Notes: generated from the letters alone by a model not told the origin. DNA of 64,000 nucleotides from DATJGR01 sp963812255 (GCA_963812255.1 CAWEUM010000005.1:1426001-1490000); one strand, 5' to 3'; positions 32,311 to 41,802 are shown, counted from the stretch's first letter. Numbers and translations: made by a program.

Positions 32311-33729
32311 GTGACGCAGCACATCTATTTTCTGGGTATCGGCGGCACCCTGATGGGCAGTCTGGCGTTGTTGGCGAAAGAGTCGGGGCTTCGGGTCAGC
32401 GGCTCAGACAGCGCGCTGTATCCACCGATGAGCGATCAGCTCGCGGCTGCGGACATTGCTGTATACGAGGGCTTTGATCCGTCGCAACTGAGTCCAGCAC
32501 CCGACCTCGTCGTGATCGGCAACGCCGGCTTGCCTCGCGGCCATGCCGGTGTCGAGTACATCCTGGAAAACGCGTTGCCCTACACATCGGGGGCCGAATG
32601 GCTCGGTAGTCAGATCCTCAACGGGCGCTGGGTGCTTGCGGTATCCGGTACCCACGGCAAGACGACGACCGCAAGCATGCTCGCGCACATTCTCGATCGC
32701 GCCGGACTCGATCCGGGCTTCCTGATCGGCGGCGTGCCGAAGGACTTCGGCTGTTCGGCGCGCCTCGGTCGCACGCCCTTCTTCGTCGTCGAAGCGGACG
32801 AGTACGACACTTCGTACTTCGATCGGCGTTCCAAATTCGTGCACTACCGGCCACGCACGCTCGTCATCAACAACCTCGAGTACGATCACGCCGACATCTT
32901 TCCGGATCTGGCGGCCATCCAGACCCAGTTCCATCATCTGCTGCGCACCGTTCCCGCGACGGGTTTGATCGTTGCTCCCGAGCACGACGAGGCGGTCGAT
33001 CAAGTGCTGCGACTCGGCTGCTGGACTCCGGTGGCGCGCGTCCGGGGCAACCAACGACCCCGCAAAGTGGCAAGAATCGCAACTGACACCGGCGAACTGT
33101 GGCACGCGGAAGAGGTTGCATCCGACGGTTCTACGTTCTCACCGTACCTGAACGAAACACCGCTCGGCGAACTCACCTGGAATCAACTCGGCCAGCACAA
33201 CGTGGCGAACGGTTTGAACGCGATTGCGGCAGCACGCCACGCCGGCGTGCCGCCCGAGCTTGCCATCGACGCGTTGCGTTCGTTTCAAGGTGTCACACGA
33301 CGGCTGGAACTGATCGCGGAGGTTGGTGACATCCGTGTCTACGACGACTTCGCACACCATCCGACTGCGATCCGCACGACTTTGCAGGGACTGCGACATC
33401 GGTTCGCCAGCGACGAGATCATCGCGGTAATCGAACCGCGCTCCCATACGATGTCTCTCGGTACCTTGCGAGACGAACTGGCAACGTGTTGCGCCGCGGC
33501 CGACAGCGTGTACTGGTTCCGCGGCGAGAACATCAAGTGGGATCTCACCGAGGTCGTGCACGCGAGCGTGGTGCCCGCAACGATCCAGGACGACCTCGAT
33601 CACCTGATCCGCACACTGACCTTGCTGCCGCCCCCCAAGCATCGGCGGCACATCGTCATCATGAGCAACGGCGCCTTCGGCGGCATTCATCGCTCACTCG
33701 CAACCGCACTCGCCCAGCCTGTGCCGTGA
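32311..33729 (+). CDS. mpl: UDP-MurNAc:L-Ala-gamma-D-Glu-meso-DAP ligase
   Basis: 472 residues. It reattaches recycled murein tripeptide to UDP-MurNAc, feeding cell-wall fragments back into peptidoglycan synthesis. It is a Mur-ligase fold: HIYFLGIGGTLMGSLALLAKE at the start, ATP loop AVSGTHGKTTTASML, VVEADEYDTSYFDRRSKF, and the C-terminal DDFAHHPTAIRTTL and PRSHTM. The GTG at 32311 places the first beta strand as in other Mpl proteins; an in-frame TTG lies 11 codons upstream. Its stop overlaps the next start (GTGA). Confidence 0.94.
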   Translation: MTQHIYFLGIGGTLMGSLALLAKESGLRVSGSDSALYPPMSDQLAAADIAVYEGFDPSQLSPAPDLVVIGNAGLPRGHAGVEYILENALPYTSGAEWLGSQILNGRWVLAVSGTHGKTTTASMLAHILDRAGLDPGFLIGGVPKDFGCSARLGRTPFFVVEADEYDTSYFDRRSKFVHYRPRTLVINNLEYDHADIFPDLAAIQTQFHHLLRTVPATGLIVAPEHDEAVDQVLRLGCWTPVARVRGNQRPRKVARIATDTGELWHAEEVASDGSTFSPYLNETPLGELTWNQLGQHNVANGLNAIAAARHAGVPPELAIDALRSFQGVTRRLELIAEVGDIRVYDDFAHHPTAIRTTLQGLRHRFASDEIIAVIEPRSHTMSLGTLRDELATCCAAADSVYWFRGENIKWDLTEVVHASVVPATIQDDLDHLIRTLTLLPPPKHRRHIVIMSNGAFGGIHRSLATALAQPVP

Positions 33730-34760
33730 TCGTCGACCTGCTCCCCGAGAACATCGAAGCCATCGAAGCGCGCCTTCGGCAATTGGGTTGGATCAACCCC
33801 GACGAATCGCTGCGCGCGCTCGAACCCGCGGGGCCCGGCAACATGAACCGCACGCTCCGGGCGCGCCTGCAAAAGCGCACCTTGGTGCTGAAGCAATCAA
33901 TACCGTTCGTCGCCAAATACCCCAGTATTGCCGCCCCCGCCGAGCGCATCACCGTCGAGTTCGCGTTCTATCGCGCAACGCGAGCAACTCCCGCATTATC
34001 GAGACGCCTTCCCAGCGTGCTTGGATTTGATGCCGACAATTGCCTGATGGCGCTCGAAGATCTGGGCTCGTCGGCAGACTTCACCAACGCGTATGCGCAG
34101 AGCACGGTGAAAGCGGCGGCGAGTGCCAGCATCGCGTCGGAACACACGGCGGCGCTGGTGGATTGGATCAGCGCGCTGCACGCACTGCGCATCGAAGCGA
34201 CACAGTTTCCGGAACTCGCCAACCGCGCCATGCGCACGCTCAACCATGCGCACATCTTCGATATTCCGCTGCGCCGCGACAACGGGCTCGACCTGGATGA
34301 CGTCACCCCGGGACTCGCTGCAGCGGCACGCACCTGTTCACGCGACACGGCGCTTCGACAACGTGCCGCAGCGTTGGGCGAGATGTATCTCGGCAATGCG
34401 CCTCACGCCTCGACGCCCTCGCTCCTCCATGGCGACTACTACCCGGGATCCTGGCTTCGCCATGCGCGCACCGGTGTCGCAATCATTGACCCGGAGTTCG
34501 CGTTCATTGGTCCGCCCGAGTTCGACATCGGCGTGTTGATTGCTCATTTCACATTTGCAGGCTTCGCGCAGGCCGAAACCGAGAGCGTGCTGGGCGGCTA
34601 TCGCGCCCCCAGCGATTTCTCGTTCTCGCTCGCGCGCGCATTCGCGGGCATCGAGTTGATACGTCGTCTGTTGGGCGTCGCGCAACTGCCGCTGTCGTCC
34701 GACTTGACGACCAAGACGCGTTGGCTCGATATCGCCCGGCAGTGGATGATCTCCGCATGA
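33726..34760 (+). CDS. aminoglycoside-phosphotransferase-fold kinase, methylthioribose kinase-like
   Basis: 344 residues from a GTG overlapping the mpl stop. The kinase core has a catalytic loop LLHGDYYPGSWL and the metal motif IDPEFAFIGPPEFDIGVLIAH. The DPEFAFxGPxxFDxG string is the hallmark of 5-methylthioribose kinase (MtnK). The first third contains GPGNMNRTL and LVLKQS (ATP loop and lysine). A role in phosphorylating methylthioribose or another free sugar is likely; a cell-wall sugar kinase of the AmgK type is the alternative suggested by the mpl neighbour. It overlaps the nucleoside-hydrolase gene by four bases, so the three genes look co-translated. Confidence 0.7.
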   Translation: MIVDLLPENIEAIEARLRQLGWINPDESLRALEPAGPGNMNRTLRARLQKRTLVLKQSIPFVAKYPSIAAPAERITVEFAFYRATRATPALSRRLPSVLGFDADNCLMALEDLGSSADFTNAYAQSTVKAAASASIASEHTAALVDWISALHALRIEATQFPELANRAMRTLNHAHIFDIPLRRDNGLDLDDVTPGLAAAARTCSRDTALRQRAAALGEMYLGNAPHASTPSLLHGDYYPGSWLRHARTGVAIIDPEFAFIGPPEFDIGVLIAHFTFAGFAQAETESVLGGYRAPSDFSFSLARAFAGIELIRRLLGVAQLPLSSDLTTKTRWLDIARQWMISA

Positions 34761-35689
34761 AGAGATCGCTGGTCATCGACACCGACGTCGCTCTGGGCGT
34801 CTGGCATCAGGGGCGGCCGCGCGACATCGATGATGGCTTTGCTGTCGTCGAGGCGATCAATCTCGAGCCTATCGACCTGCTCGCGGTGACAACCGTGTAT
34901 GGAAACGCTCCGCTCGCCGATGTCGATCGTGTTGCCCGCGAACTCATCGAACTCAAACATGCAGAGATCCCGGTTTGGCGCGGTGCCGCAAACGCGCTGC
35001 CGCAGCACGGGGCATTGCCACCCCCCAACGAGGCCGTTGTCCGGCTCGCCGAGCTTTTGCGACGGCAACGCTTGACGATCGCCGCAATCGGTCCGTTGAC
35101 GAACATGGGCTTGTTGATGCATTACTTTCCGGAGTGCATCGCCAACATCGAGGAGATGATCATCGTCGCGGGCCGCAGCCCGAATCGGTCGTTCTACATC
35201 GGCGAGGCCGGTCCGGTGAGCGACTTCAATTTCGAAAACGATGTCCGCGCAATGGCGATGCTGCTCGAAGCGCACGGACCAGTCGAACAGCGCTTTCCGA
35301 TCGTGCTCGCGGGCTTCGAACTGACCAGTCAGGTCGTGATCACGGACGTCGATCTCGCGACGATCGAGGGGCGCGGCACCGATACCGCCCGCTATCTACA
35401 TCGCAACTCGCTGGCGTGGTTCGCTCATTGGACTCAACAGTTCCCGACCGAACGCGGGTTTCATCCGTGGGATTCCGCGGCGATCGCATGGATCACACAC
35501 CCAGAGTTGTTCACGACGCAGCAACGCCACGCGCGAATCCTGCCACCGTGGGGTAAATCACCGGCGCGGCTCGAGTGCAATGAAGTTCCCGGTAACGCCG
35601 ATACCGACATAACCGTCACATACTGCACCGGCTTCGCTGCCGGCGGCGCCGAGAGATTCGTTGCGGAGATCGTCGGCAATGTCTACTGA
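34757..35689 (+). CDS. inosine-uridine nucleoside N-ribohydrolase family protein
   Basis: 310 residues starting at the ATG overlapping the kinase stop. The N-terminal calcium-site motif of this family is present but split: DTDVALG, then about nine extra residues, then DIDDGFAVVEAIN. AVTTVYGNA, AIGPLTNMGLLMHY, IVAGRSPNR and SDFNFENDVRA follow as expected. Members hydrolyse N-glycosidic bonds of nucleosides. Coupled to a methylthioribose-kinase-like gene, it could release the free sugar that the kinase uses, for example from 5'-methylthioadenosine. That substrate is an inference. Confidence 0.8.
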   Translation: MKRSLVIDTDVALGVWHQGRPRDIDDGFAVVEAINLEPIDLLAVTTVYGNAPLADVDRVARELIELKHAEIPVWRGAANALPQHGALPPPNEAVVRLAELLRRQRLTIAAIGPLTNMGLLMHYFPECIANIEEMIIVAGRSPNRSFYIGEAGPVSDFNFENDVRAMAMLLEAHGPVEQRFPIVLAGFELTSQVVITDVDLATIEGRGTDTARYLHRNSLAWFAHWTQQFPTERGFHPWDSAAIAWITHPELFTTQQRHARILPPWGKSPARLECNEVPGNADTDITVTYCTGFAAGGAERFVAEIVGNVY

Positions 35690-35742
35690 AGCCGACGGTG
35701 ACGCGTGCTGCACAGCTAATCCATTCGGGAGGTAGCCCAACG

Positions 35743-36450
35743 ATGTCGAAATGGTGCGTGGCGTCCATTCTCCTGGTCGCGTCGATCGGGTGCGGTGGCC
35801 TGGCCGGTTGTCATTCCGAGAAGGCTGCATCGGCCACCGGCGCCAAGGCCGCTGCACCACCGCAATCGACCGCATCGCGTGCGACGCCGGCGCCGGACGC
35901 ATCGCGCGAACACCTGCTGGCGCAACCGCCGGAGGGATGGCAGCAGAGCTTCCGCACCGAAGGGGCCGCAATCCGCATGGTGGAGTTCGTGCCGCCACAC
36001 AGCGACCCGGATGCGTGGACCGAGAAATTATCTTTCGAGTCGTTCAGCGACCCGCCATTGCCCGATCCGATCGAGCTGCTGAAGTCGATCGCGGCGGACC
36101 AACGCAAGACCTGCAGCAAGTTCTCCGATCACGATACCTTCTCCGGGCTCGAGAACGACTATCCGACATCGGTCAGGCTGTTCGTCTGCTACGAGAATCC
36201 ACTCACCAAGCAGGGCCAGTTCACACTCGTCAAGACAATCGAGGGCGACACACATTTTTTCGTCATCACGCGCGCGAAGCGTGTCCCGCCGCTCCAGTCC
36301 GACAGTGAAGTTTCGAAGGCCACACAGGCGGAGATTGCGGAGTGGTCCCTCTATCTGCACGCAATCAGCGTCTGTAACGCGGCCGACCCTCGGCATCCCT
36401 GCCCCACGTCTGCAAAGGCCGCCGACGCGCCAGGCAAGAAATCAGAATGA
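35743..36450 (+). CDS. lipoprotein of unknown function
   Basis: 235 residues. The signal peptide ends in a good lipobox, GLAGC (Cys at residue 23), followed by an Ala/Ser/Pro-rich spacer (about 26-50) and a compact domain (55-215) with PPEGWQQSFRTEGAAIRMVEFVP and an FVITRAKR strand. Cys residues later in the chain could form disulfides. GGGAGG upstream supports the ATG at 35743. No family is recognised. It is convergent with the acyl-CoA dehydrogenase gene, overlapping it by nine bases. Confidence 0.75.
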   Translation: MSKWCVASILLVASIGCGGLAGCHSEKAASATGAKAAAPPQSTASRATPAPDASREHLLAQPPEGWQQSFRTEGAAIRMVEFVPPHSDPDAWTEKLSFESFSDPPLPDPIELLKSIAADQRKTCSKFSDHDTFSGLENDYPTSVRLFVCYENPLTKQGQFTLVKTIEGDTHFFVITRAKRVPPLQSDSEVSKATQAEIAEWSLYLHAISVCNAADPRHPCPTSAKAADAPGKKSE

Positions 36451-38196
36451 TGCATCCGGCATCGCCATGATCGCGGCCGAGTCGGCATCGATGGCCTCGG
36501 CCAGCGCGAGCGAGCGCGGCAGCAGGTGCGCGAAGAAGAAGGTCGCGGTGTGGCGTTTCGCGGCCCCGAACGCATCATCGGGCGCGACGCTCGCCATGCG
36601 TGCCCACAGCCAGGCGTACACCGTCAGCGCGAACAGATCGAGGTAGTGGACCGACGCGGCCCCTGCCAGCGCCGGATCGCGCGCGGCGCGGAACAGCAAC
36701 CTCTGCGTGACGTCCGACAACCGTTCGATCGCCAGTTCGAGCGCATCACGATAGTTCACCGCAACCGCGTTCACGTGCGCGCGCATCGAGTCGATGAACT
36801 CGTTCGCGGTCACGCCACCGTCGCGCAGCACTTTGCGCGACAGCAGATCCAGCGCCTGGACGCCGTTGGTGCCTTCGTAGATCTGCGCGATTCGCGCATC
36901 GCGCACGAACTGCTCGACGCCCCACTCTGCGATGTAGCCGTGACCGCCGAAAACCTGTTGCGCGCTGACGCACGCCTCGAATCCGCGATCGGTCAAGTGC
37001 GCCTTGGCAATCGGTGTCAGCAGGCCGACCAGTCGCTCCGCGCGTTCGCGCTCGAGTGCGTCCTGCGCGTATTTCGCCAGGTCGAGTTCGCGCCCCACCA
37101 GCGCGGCAAAGGCGCGGCCGGCCTCGTTGTACGCGCGCGTCGTCAGCAACATACGGCGCACATCGGGGTGCACCAGGATCGCATCGGCGGCCGCATCCGG
37201 CTGCTGGACGCCGAGCGGAGATCGGCCTTGCAGGCGTTCCGATGCGTAGCTTTTCGCGGCCTGATATGCCGCATCCGCGGTCCCCAGACCCTGTATCCCA
37301 ACCGACAACCGCTCGTAGTTCATCATCGTGAACATCGCGGCGAGTCCCTGATTCTCCTCACCGACCAGATAGCCGACGGCGCCGTCGTAATTCATCACGC
37401 AGGTCGGGCTACCTTTGACACCCATCTTGTGTTCGATGGATCCGCTGGCGAAAGAATTGCGTGCCCCAATCGAGCCGTCGTCATCGACCAGATACTTCGG
37501 CACCAGAAACAGCGATATGCCGCGCGTTCCTTCGGGCGCGTCCGGCAACTTCGCAAGAACCAGATGAATGCTGTTGGCGGTCAAGTCGTGGTCGCCGTAG
37601 GTAATGAAGATCTTGGTGCCGGTAATGCGATAACTGCCATTCGCCACGGGTTCCGCGCGGCTGCGCATGATGCCGAGATCGGTGCCGGCGTGCGCCTCGG
37701 TCAGCGCCATGGCACCGGCCCACTCGCCGGAATACAGTTTCGGCAGGTACAGTGCTTTCTGCGCCTCACTGCCGTGGTTGGCGATACACGTTGCGGCACC
37801 TACCGTAAGTGTGCCGCACAAATAAAGGCCGGTGTTCGCGCCGTAGAACATCTCTTCGAGCGCGACCGTCAGCATCTTCGGCAGACCCTGTCCGCCGTAT
37901 GCCGGATCACCGGAGACGCCGAGCCAACCGCCATCGGCGAGCGCGCGAAAACCCTGTTTGAATCCGGTCGGCGTCGTCACCGCACCGTCGTTCCACGTGC
38001 AGCCTTCGCGGTCGCCCGCCTGGTTCAGCGGCGCCAGTTGCTCGGAGGCGATCCGGCCACCCTCGTCGAGTACCGCCGCCACCAGATCACGCGTCACGTC
38101 GGCCAGCGCCGGAATCCGCCGCCAGGTCGATTCGGCATCGAGCAGGTCGAACAGCACGAACGCCATGTCGCGGGTCGGGGCTGCGTAATCAGGCAT
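36442..38196 (-). CDS. acyl-CoA dehydrogenase, DmdC/FadE-type long form
   Basis: 584 residues, the long class with a C-terminal extension found in enzymes filed as 3-methylmercaptopropionyl-CoA dehydrogenase-like. FAD/acyl-CoA regions: GAMALTEAHAGTDLG, RITGTKIFITYGDHDL, QVFGGHGYIAEWGVEQFVRDARIAQIYEGTNGVQ. The Glu in IYEGT is the probable catalytic base. Substrate chain length cannot be told from the sequence; most relatives act on fatty acyl-CoAs. It is 25 bases downstream of a close paralogue on the same strand. Confidence 0.88.
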   Translation of the reverse strand: MPDYAAPTRDMAFVLFDLLDAESTWRRIPALADVTRDLVAAVLDEGGRIASEQLAPLNQAGDREGCTWNDGAVTTPTGFKQGFRALADGGWLGVSGDPAYGGQGLPKMLTVALEEMFYGANTGLYLCGTLTVGAATCIANHGSEAQKALYLPKLYSGEWAGAMALTEAHAGTDLGIMRSRAEPVANGSYRITGTKIFITYGDHDLTANSIHLVLAKLPDAPEGTRGISLFLVPKYLVDDDGSIGARNSFASGSIEHKMGVKGSPTCVMNYDGAVGYLVGEENQGLAAMFTMMNYERLSVGIQGLGTADAAYQAAKSYASERLQGRSPLGVQQPDAAADAILVHPDVRRMLLTTRAYNEAGRAFAALVGRELDLAKYAQDALERERAERLVGLLTPIAKAHLTDRGFEACVSAQQVFGGHGYIAEWGVEQFVRDARIAQIYEGTNGVQALDLLSRKVLRDGGVTANEFIDSMRAHVNAVAVNYRDALELAIERLSDVTQRLLFRAARDPALAGAASVHYLDLFALTVYAWLWARMASVAPDDAFGAAKRHTATFFFAHLLPRSLALAEAIDADSAAIMAMPDASF

Positions 38197-38221
38197 CTGA
38201 CGGACGCGCCATATTCAATTC

Positions 38222-40033
38222 TCAGTTGTGGTCAAACGCGGCGGAGTCGATCTGCATCAACACGCCGCCGCCGGCTTCGATCGCACGCTTGTGCGTTTCA
38301 GCGCGCGGCAGCATCCGCGCCATGTAGAATCGCGCCGTCGCGATCTTTCCGGTCAGAAACGGATCCGCCGCAGCGCGCACGCCTGTGTCGGATCTCGCGT
38401 TGAGCTGACGCGTTGCCACCAGCGCCATGCGCGCCCAGCAATACGCGAGCGCCGCGTAGCCGCTGTACATCAGGTAGTCCACCGACGCAGCGCCGAGTTC
38501 GTTCAGATCCGTTGCCGCGCGTGCGCCGGTCGCCATGCTCAGGGCCGCCCACTCGCCGGCAATTCGCTCCAGCGCGGCGCCGACGTCCGGCAGCGGGCCG
38601 GCGCACAACCTGGCAATCCGCTGCATCTCTTCGACGAACACGAGCAACGCTTTGCCCTGTGTCAGCATCACCTTTCGGCCAAGCAGGTCGAGCGCCTGAA
38701 TCTGCGTGGTGCCTTCGTATATCAGCGTCACGCGACCGTCGCGCACATATTGTTCGATGCCGGTCTCACGAATGAAACCGTGGCCGCCGAAGATCTGCAG
38801 CGCGTGATTGACGCTCTCGAATCCCGTCTCGGTCAGAAACGCCTTCACGATCGGGGTGAGGAAACTCAACATCGTTTCGGCTTGGTCACGCTCGGCCGCC
38901 GGACCGAACTCGGCGAGATCCGCCTGCTGAGCGGTGTAGTAGCCAAGCGCCCGCCCGCCCTCGAGCAACGCCTTCTGCGTAAGCAGCATCCGCCTGACGT
39001 CGGGATGCACGATGATCGGGTCGGCCGGTCCATCGGGGTTCTGGGGTCCCGACATCGCGCGCATCTGCAACCGCTCGCGGGCGTACGCGAGCGAGGCCTG
39101 ATAGGCGGCTTCAGAAACTCCGACACCCTGCATACCAACGCCGAGACGCGCCGCATTCATCATCGTGAACATGCACCGCATGCCCTCGTTCTCCGCGCCC
39201 ACCAGAAATCCCGTCGCCGCGTCGAAATCCAGCACGCACGTCGCATTGCCGTGAATGCCCATCTTTTCTTCGATGCCTGTGCACAGCACACCGTTACGCT
39301 CACCGGGGGTACCGTCTTCGCGGGGGATGAACTTCGGCACGATGAACAGCGAAATACCTTTCGTACCCGCCGGCGCATCCGGCAACCGCGCGAGCACCAG
39401 ATGCAGAATATTGTCGACGAAATCGTGCTCGCCGGCCGAGATGAAGATCTTCGTGCCGGTGATCGCGTAGCTGCCATCGGCATTCCGCTGCGCTTTGGTG
39501 CGCAGAATGCCGACGTCGGACCCGGCTTGCGGTTCGGTCAGGCACATCGTGCCGGTGCAGGCTCCGGACAACAGCAAGGTCAGAAAGCGTTGCTTCTGCG
39601 CTGGCGTACCGTGGCGTTCGAGCGCATTCATCGCGCTATGCGAAAGGTCCGGATACATCGTCCAGGCCATGTTCGCGATCGTCATCGGCTCTTCTACGAC
39701 CAGGCTCATGCTGTGCGGCAGGCCCTGACCGCCGTATGCCGGATCACCGGTCATGCCGGTCCAGCCATTGGCGACATAAGTTCGGTACGCCTCTTTGAAG
39801 CCGTTTGGGGTCGTCACGACGCCATCCGCCAAATGACATCCCTGTTCGTCGCCACCACGATTCACCGGCAGCAGTTCCATTTCCGCGAAACGCGCCGCCT
39901 CATCGAGAATCGGGTCCAGCAGATCGCGCGTCACGCGCTCGCGGTCGGAAAGCTTCGCGTAGTGCGCCTCGAAATCGAGCACGTCGTAAACGAGAAAGCG
40001 CATGTCGCGCAGCGGGGTGCGGATGTCCACCAT
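38222..40033 (-). CDS. acyl-CoA dehydrogenase, DmdC/FadE-type long form (paralogue)
   Basis: 603 residues from ATG 40033 (MVDIRTPLRDMRFLVYDVLD); an in-frame GTG lies three codons upstream. Motifs mirror the neighbouring enzyme: TMCLTEPQAGSDVGILRTKA, ITGTKIFISAGEHD, LQIFGGHGFIRETGIEQYVRDG, LIYEGTTQIQALDLLGRKV, followed by the C-terminal helical extension. Such tandem pairs may split chain-length ranges or form mixed oligomers; which applies here is unknown. Confidence 0.9.
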   Translation of the reverse strand: MVDIRTPLRDMRFLVYDVLDFEAHYAKLSDRERVTRDLLDPILDEAARFAEMELLPVNRGGDEQGCHLADGVVTTPNGFKEAYRTYVANGWTGMTGDPAYGGQGLPHSMSLVVEEPMTIANMAWTMYPDLSHSAMNALERHGTPAQKQRFLTLLLSGACTGTMCLTEPQAGSDVGILRTKAQRNADGSYAITGTKIFISAGEHDFVDNILHLVLARLPDAPAGTKGISLFIVPKFIPREDGTPGERNGVLCTGIEEKMGIHGNATCVLDFDAATGFLVGAENEGMRCMFTMMNAARLGVGMQGVGVSEAAYQASLAYARERLQMRAMSGPQNPDGPADPIIVHPDVRRMLLTQKALLEGGRALGYYTAQQADLAEFGPAAERDQAETMLSFLTPIVKAFLTETGFESVNHALQIFGGHGFIRETGIEQYVRDGRVTLIYEGTTQIQALDLLGRKVMLTQGKALLVFVEEMQRIARLCAGPLPDVGAALERIAGEWAALSMATGARAATDLNELGAASVDYLMYSGYAALAYCWARMALVATRQLNARSDTGVRAAADPFLTGKIATARFYMARMLPRAETHKRAIEAGGGVLMQIDSAAFDHN

Positions 40034-40168
40034 GGGTATCACTGACCTCGATCACGGTCCCGGTCGCCTGAACGCAAGCGACCGCGGACGCGCACGATAC
40101 CGTCGCGGTATCGAAAGTGTCAAAACGGCGCGCCGATCGATTCGCTTCGCAGCGCGTTTTCGCACGCG

Positions 40169-40969
40169 ATGTTGCGACATCGCACACTGGGCGGCGTCGT
40201 GTCGCGCACGCCCAAATGGCCAATGCATCACCTGACGCGTGTTCGGCGTCGCCTCGACGCGCTCGGTTGGGCGCTGCTGCCGGGCATCTGCATCCTCTGC
40301 AATGCGCGCAGCGGCGTCACTGCGGATTTGTGCCGGATGTGTTGCCTGGCATTGCCGCGGATCGCACAACCGTGCGATCGCTGTGCGCTGCCGGTGGCGG
40401 CCGCCAATGCGACGCGTTGCGCGAAGTGCCAGGCCCACCCGCCGCCCTACGCGCGAGCGGTGGCGGCGCTGCGCTACGCCGAACCCGTCACGCGGATGAT
40501 CCACCGACTGAAGTTTGCCGGTAGCCGCGTCGATGCACGGGTGGTTGGCAGCCTACTCGCCAAGCGTCTGTGCGACGCGTATCGAGGCGATTCCTGGCCG
40601 AGTGTCGTGATTCCGGTACCGCTCAGTCGCGAGCGGCTGCTGCGCCGGGGCCACAATCAAGCCGCACTGCTCGCGCGTTGGGTCGGCAGCGAAATCGGCA
40701 TTCCAGTCGACTACGGCGGATGCCGCCGCATCCGCCACACTCCTCCACAGACCGGCCTGAATCGGGCCGCGCGGCTGCGCAATCTCAGCGCGGCATTCAG
40801 CGTTGCGCATCATTCACTGCACGACCTGCGCGTCGCCGTGGTGGACGACGTGATGACGACCGGCAGCACCGCAGTTGCGCTGACGCACGCGTTGCTCACC
40901 GCCGGCGCGGCGGAAGTCCATATCTGGGTCGCGGCACGCACGCCCGAACCCGACATCGCGAACGTGTGA
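40169..40969 (+). CDS. comF: ComF family phosphoribosyltransferase-like protein
   Basis: 266 residues. Four CxxC-like pairs form an N-terminal zinc-binding region (CILCNA, CRMCC, CDRC, CAKC, residues about 41-100). A type-I PRTase fold follows, with VIPVPLSRERLLRRGHNQAALLAR and the PRPP loop VAVVDDVMTTGSTAVALT. ComF (GntX/YhgH) proteins help DNA uptake or use of DNA as nutrient. The first ATG is used; the ATG at 40223 is an alternative that removes 18 residues. Confidence 0.92.
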   Translation: MLRHRTLGGVVSRTPKWPMHHLTRVRRRLDALGWALLPGICILCNARSGVTADLCRMCCLALPRIAQPCDRCALPVAAANATRCAKCQAHPPPYARAVAALRYAEPVTRMIHRLKFAGSRVDARVVGSLLAKRLCDAYRGDSWPSVVIPVPLSRERLLRRGHNQAALLARWVGSEIGIPVDYGGCRRIRHTPPQTGLNRAARLRNLSAAFSVAHHSLHDLRVAVVDDVMTTGSTAVALTHALLTAGAAEVHIWVAARTPEPDIANV

Positions 40970-41023
40970 ATCGGTTCGGCGCACTGCACTAGAATGAACG
41001 GGCCTTTCAACGAGAGCGTGCCG

Positions 41024-41791
41024 ATGGGTCGTCTGCTAGGCGCTTTGATCATCGCAAGCGTCGCGGGATTCGCACAGGCTGCGCCGCTGCGCATCGCCGT
41101 TGCGGCAAATTTCCAGAACACGTTCGAAGCGCTGGTCAGCGCGTATGCGAAGCAATCAAAAGAACGCATCGAAGCCAGCTACGGATCCACGGGTATGCTG
41201 TACACGCAGATTTCCGAAGGCGCTCCGTTCGCTGCGTTACTCGCCGCCGACGGCGATCGGACCCGAAGGCTGGTCGCGGAAGGTCGTGCGACGGCGACCA
41301 GCCGCTTCGTCTACGCGATCGGTCGGCTGGTGCTGTGGACCCCCGGCGCATCCTCGGCACCGACTCAGTGGCTCGAAGATGCGCAGCACCGCGTGGCCAT
41401 CGCGAACCCGGAACTGGCGCCCTATGGTCTCGCTGCGAAGCAGACGCTGACGTCGATGAAATTGTGGGATCAGATCCAGTCCCGACTCGTGACCGGCAAC
41501 AGCGTCGGCCAGACGATGCAATTCATCGCGACGGGCGCCGCGCCGGGCGGCTTCGTCGCTCAGGCGCAGTTGCTCGCCCATCGCGCGCATGATTCACGTA
41601 ACGGCGCAGCACCGGTGACGGATGTCTGGCTCGTGCCACAGAGCATGTACACGCCAATCGTCCAGGAAGCCGTCGTTCTGAACACACCCGAAGCGGGTCG
41701 TGCGCAGGCATTCATGACGTTCGTCAAATCCGACAATGGGCGTGCAATCATCGAAGCGGGTGGGTACGAAGTGCTGGCTCAGACGCCTTGA
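41024..41791 (+). CDS. modA: molybdate ABC transporter substrate-binding protein
   Basis: 255 residues. A signal peptide (MGRLLGALIIASVAGFAQAA) leads the periplasmic binding protein. The molybdate-binding pattern is visible: IAVAANFQNTFEALVSAY, ASYGSTGMLYTQI, AIANPELAPYGLAAKQTL and GNSVGQTMQF. It delivers molybdate or tungstate to ModB. GAGAG upstream favours ATG 41024 over 41-000-region ATG 40994, which would put charged residues before the signal peptide. Confidence 0.93.
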   Translation: MGRLLGALIIASVAGFAQAAPLRIAVAANFQNTFEALVSAYAKQSKERIEASYGSTGMLYTQISEGAPFAALLAADGDRTRRLVAEGRATATSRFVYAIGRLVLWTPGASSAPTQWLEDAQHRVAIANPELAPYGLAAKQTLTSMKLWDQIQSRLVTGNSVGQTMQFIATGAAPGGFVAQAQLLAHRAHDSRNGAAPVTDVWLVPQSMYTPIVQEAVVLNTPEAGRAQAFMTFVKSDNGRAIIEAGGYEVLAQTP

Positions 41792-41802
41792 ACGGTGAGC
41801 TC

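Noticed and set aside
38228..40045. A 605-residue open frame on the forward strand, antisense to the second long acyl-CoA dehydrogenase (and a similar one at 36526-38403).
   Set aside because: Long antisense frames arise from codon bias in GC-rich genes. The products show no family motifs, are Arg/His/Gln-rich, and lie wholly opposite well-supported enzymes.
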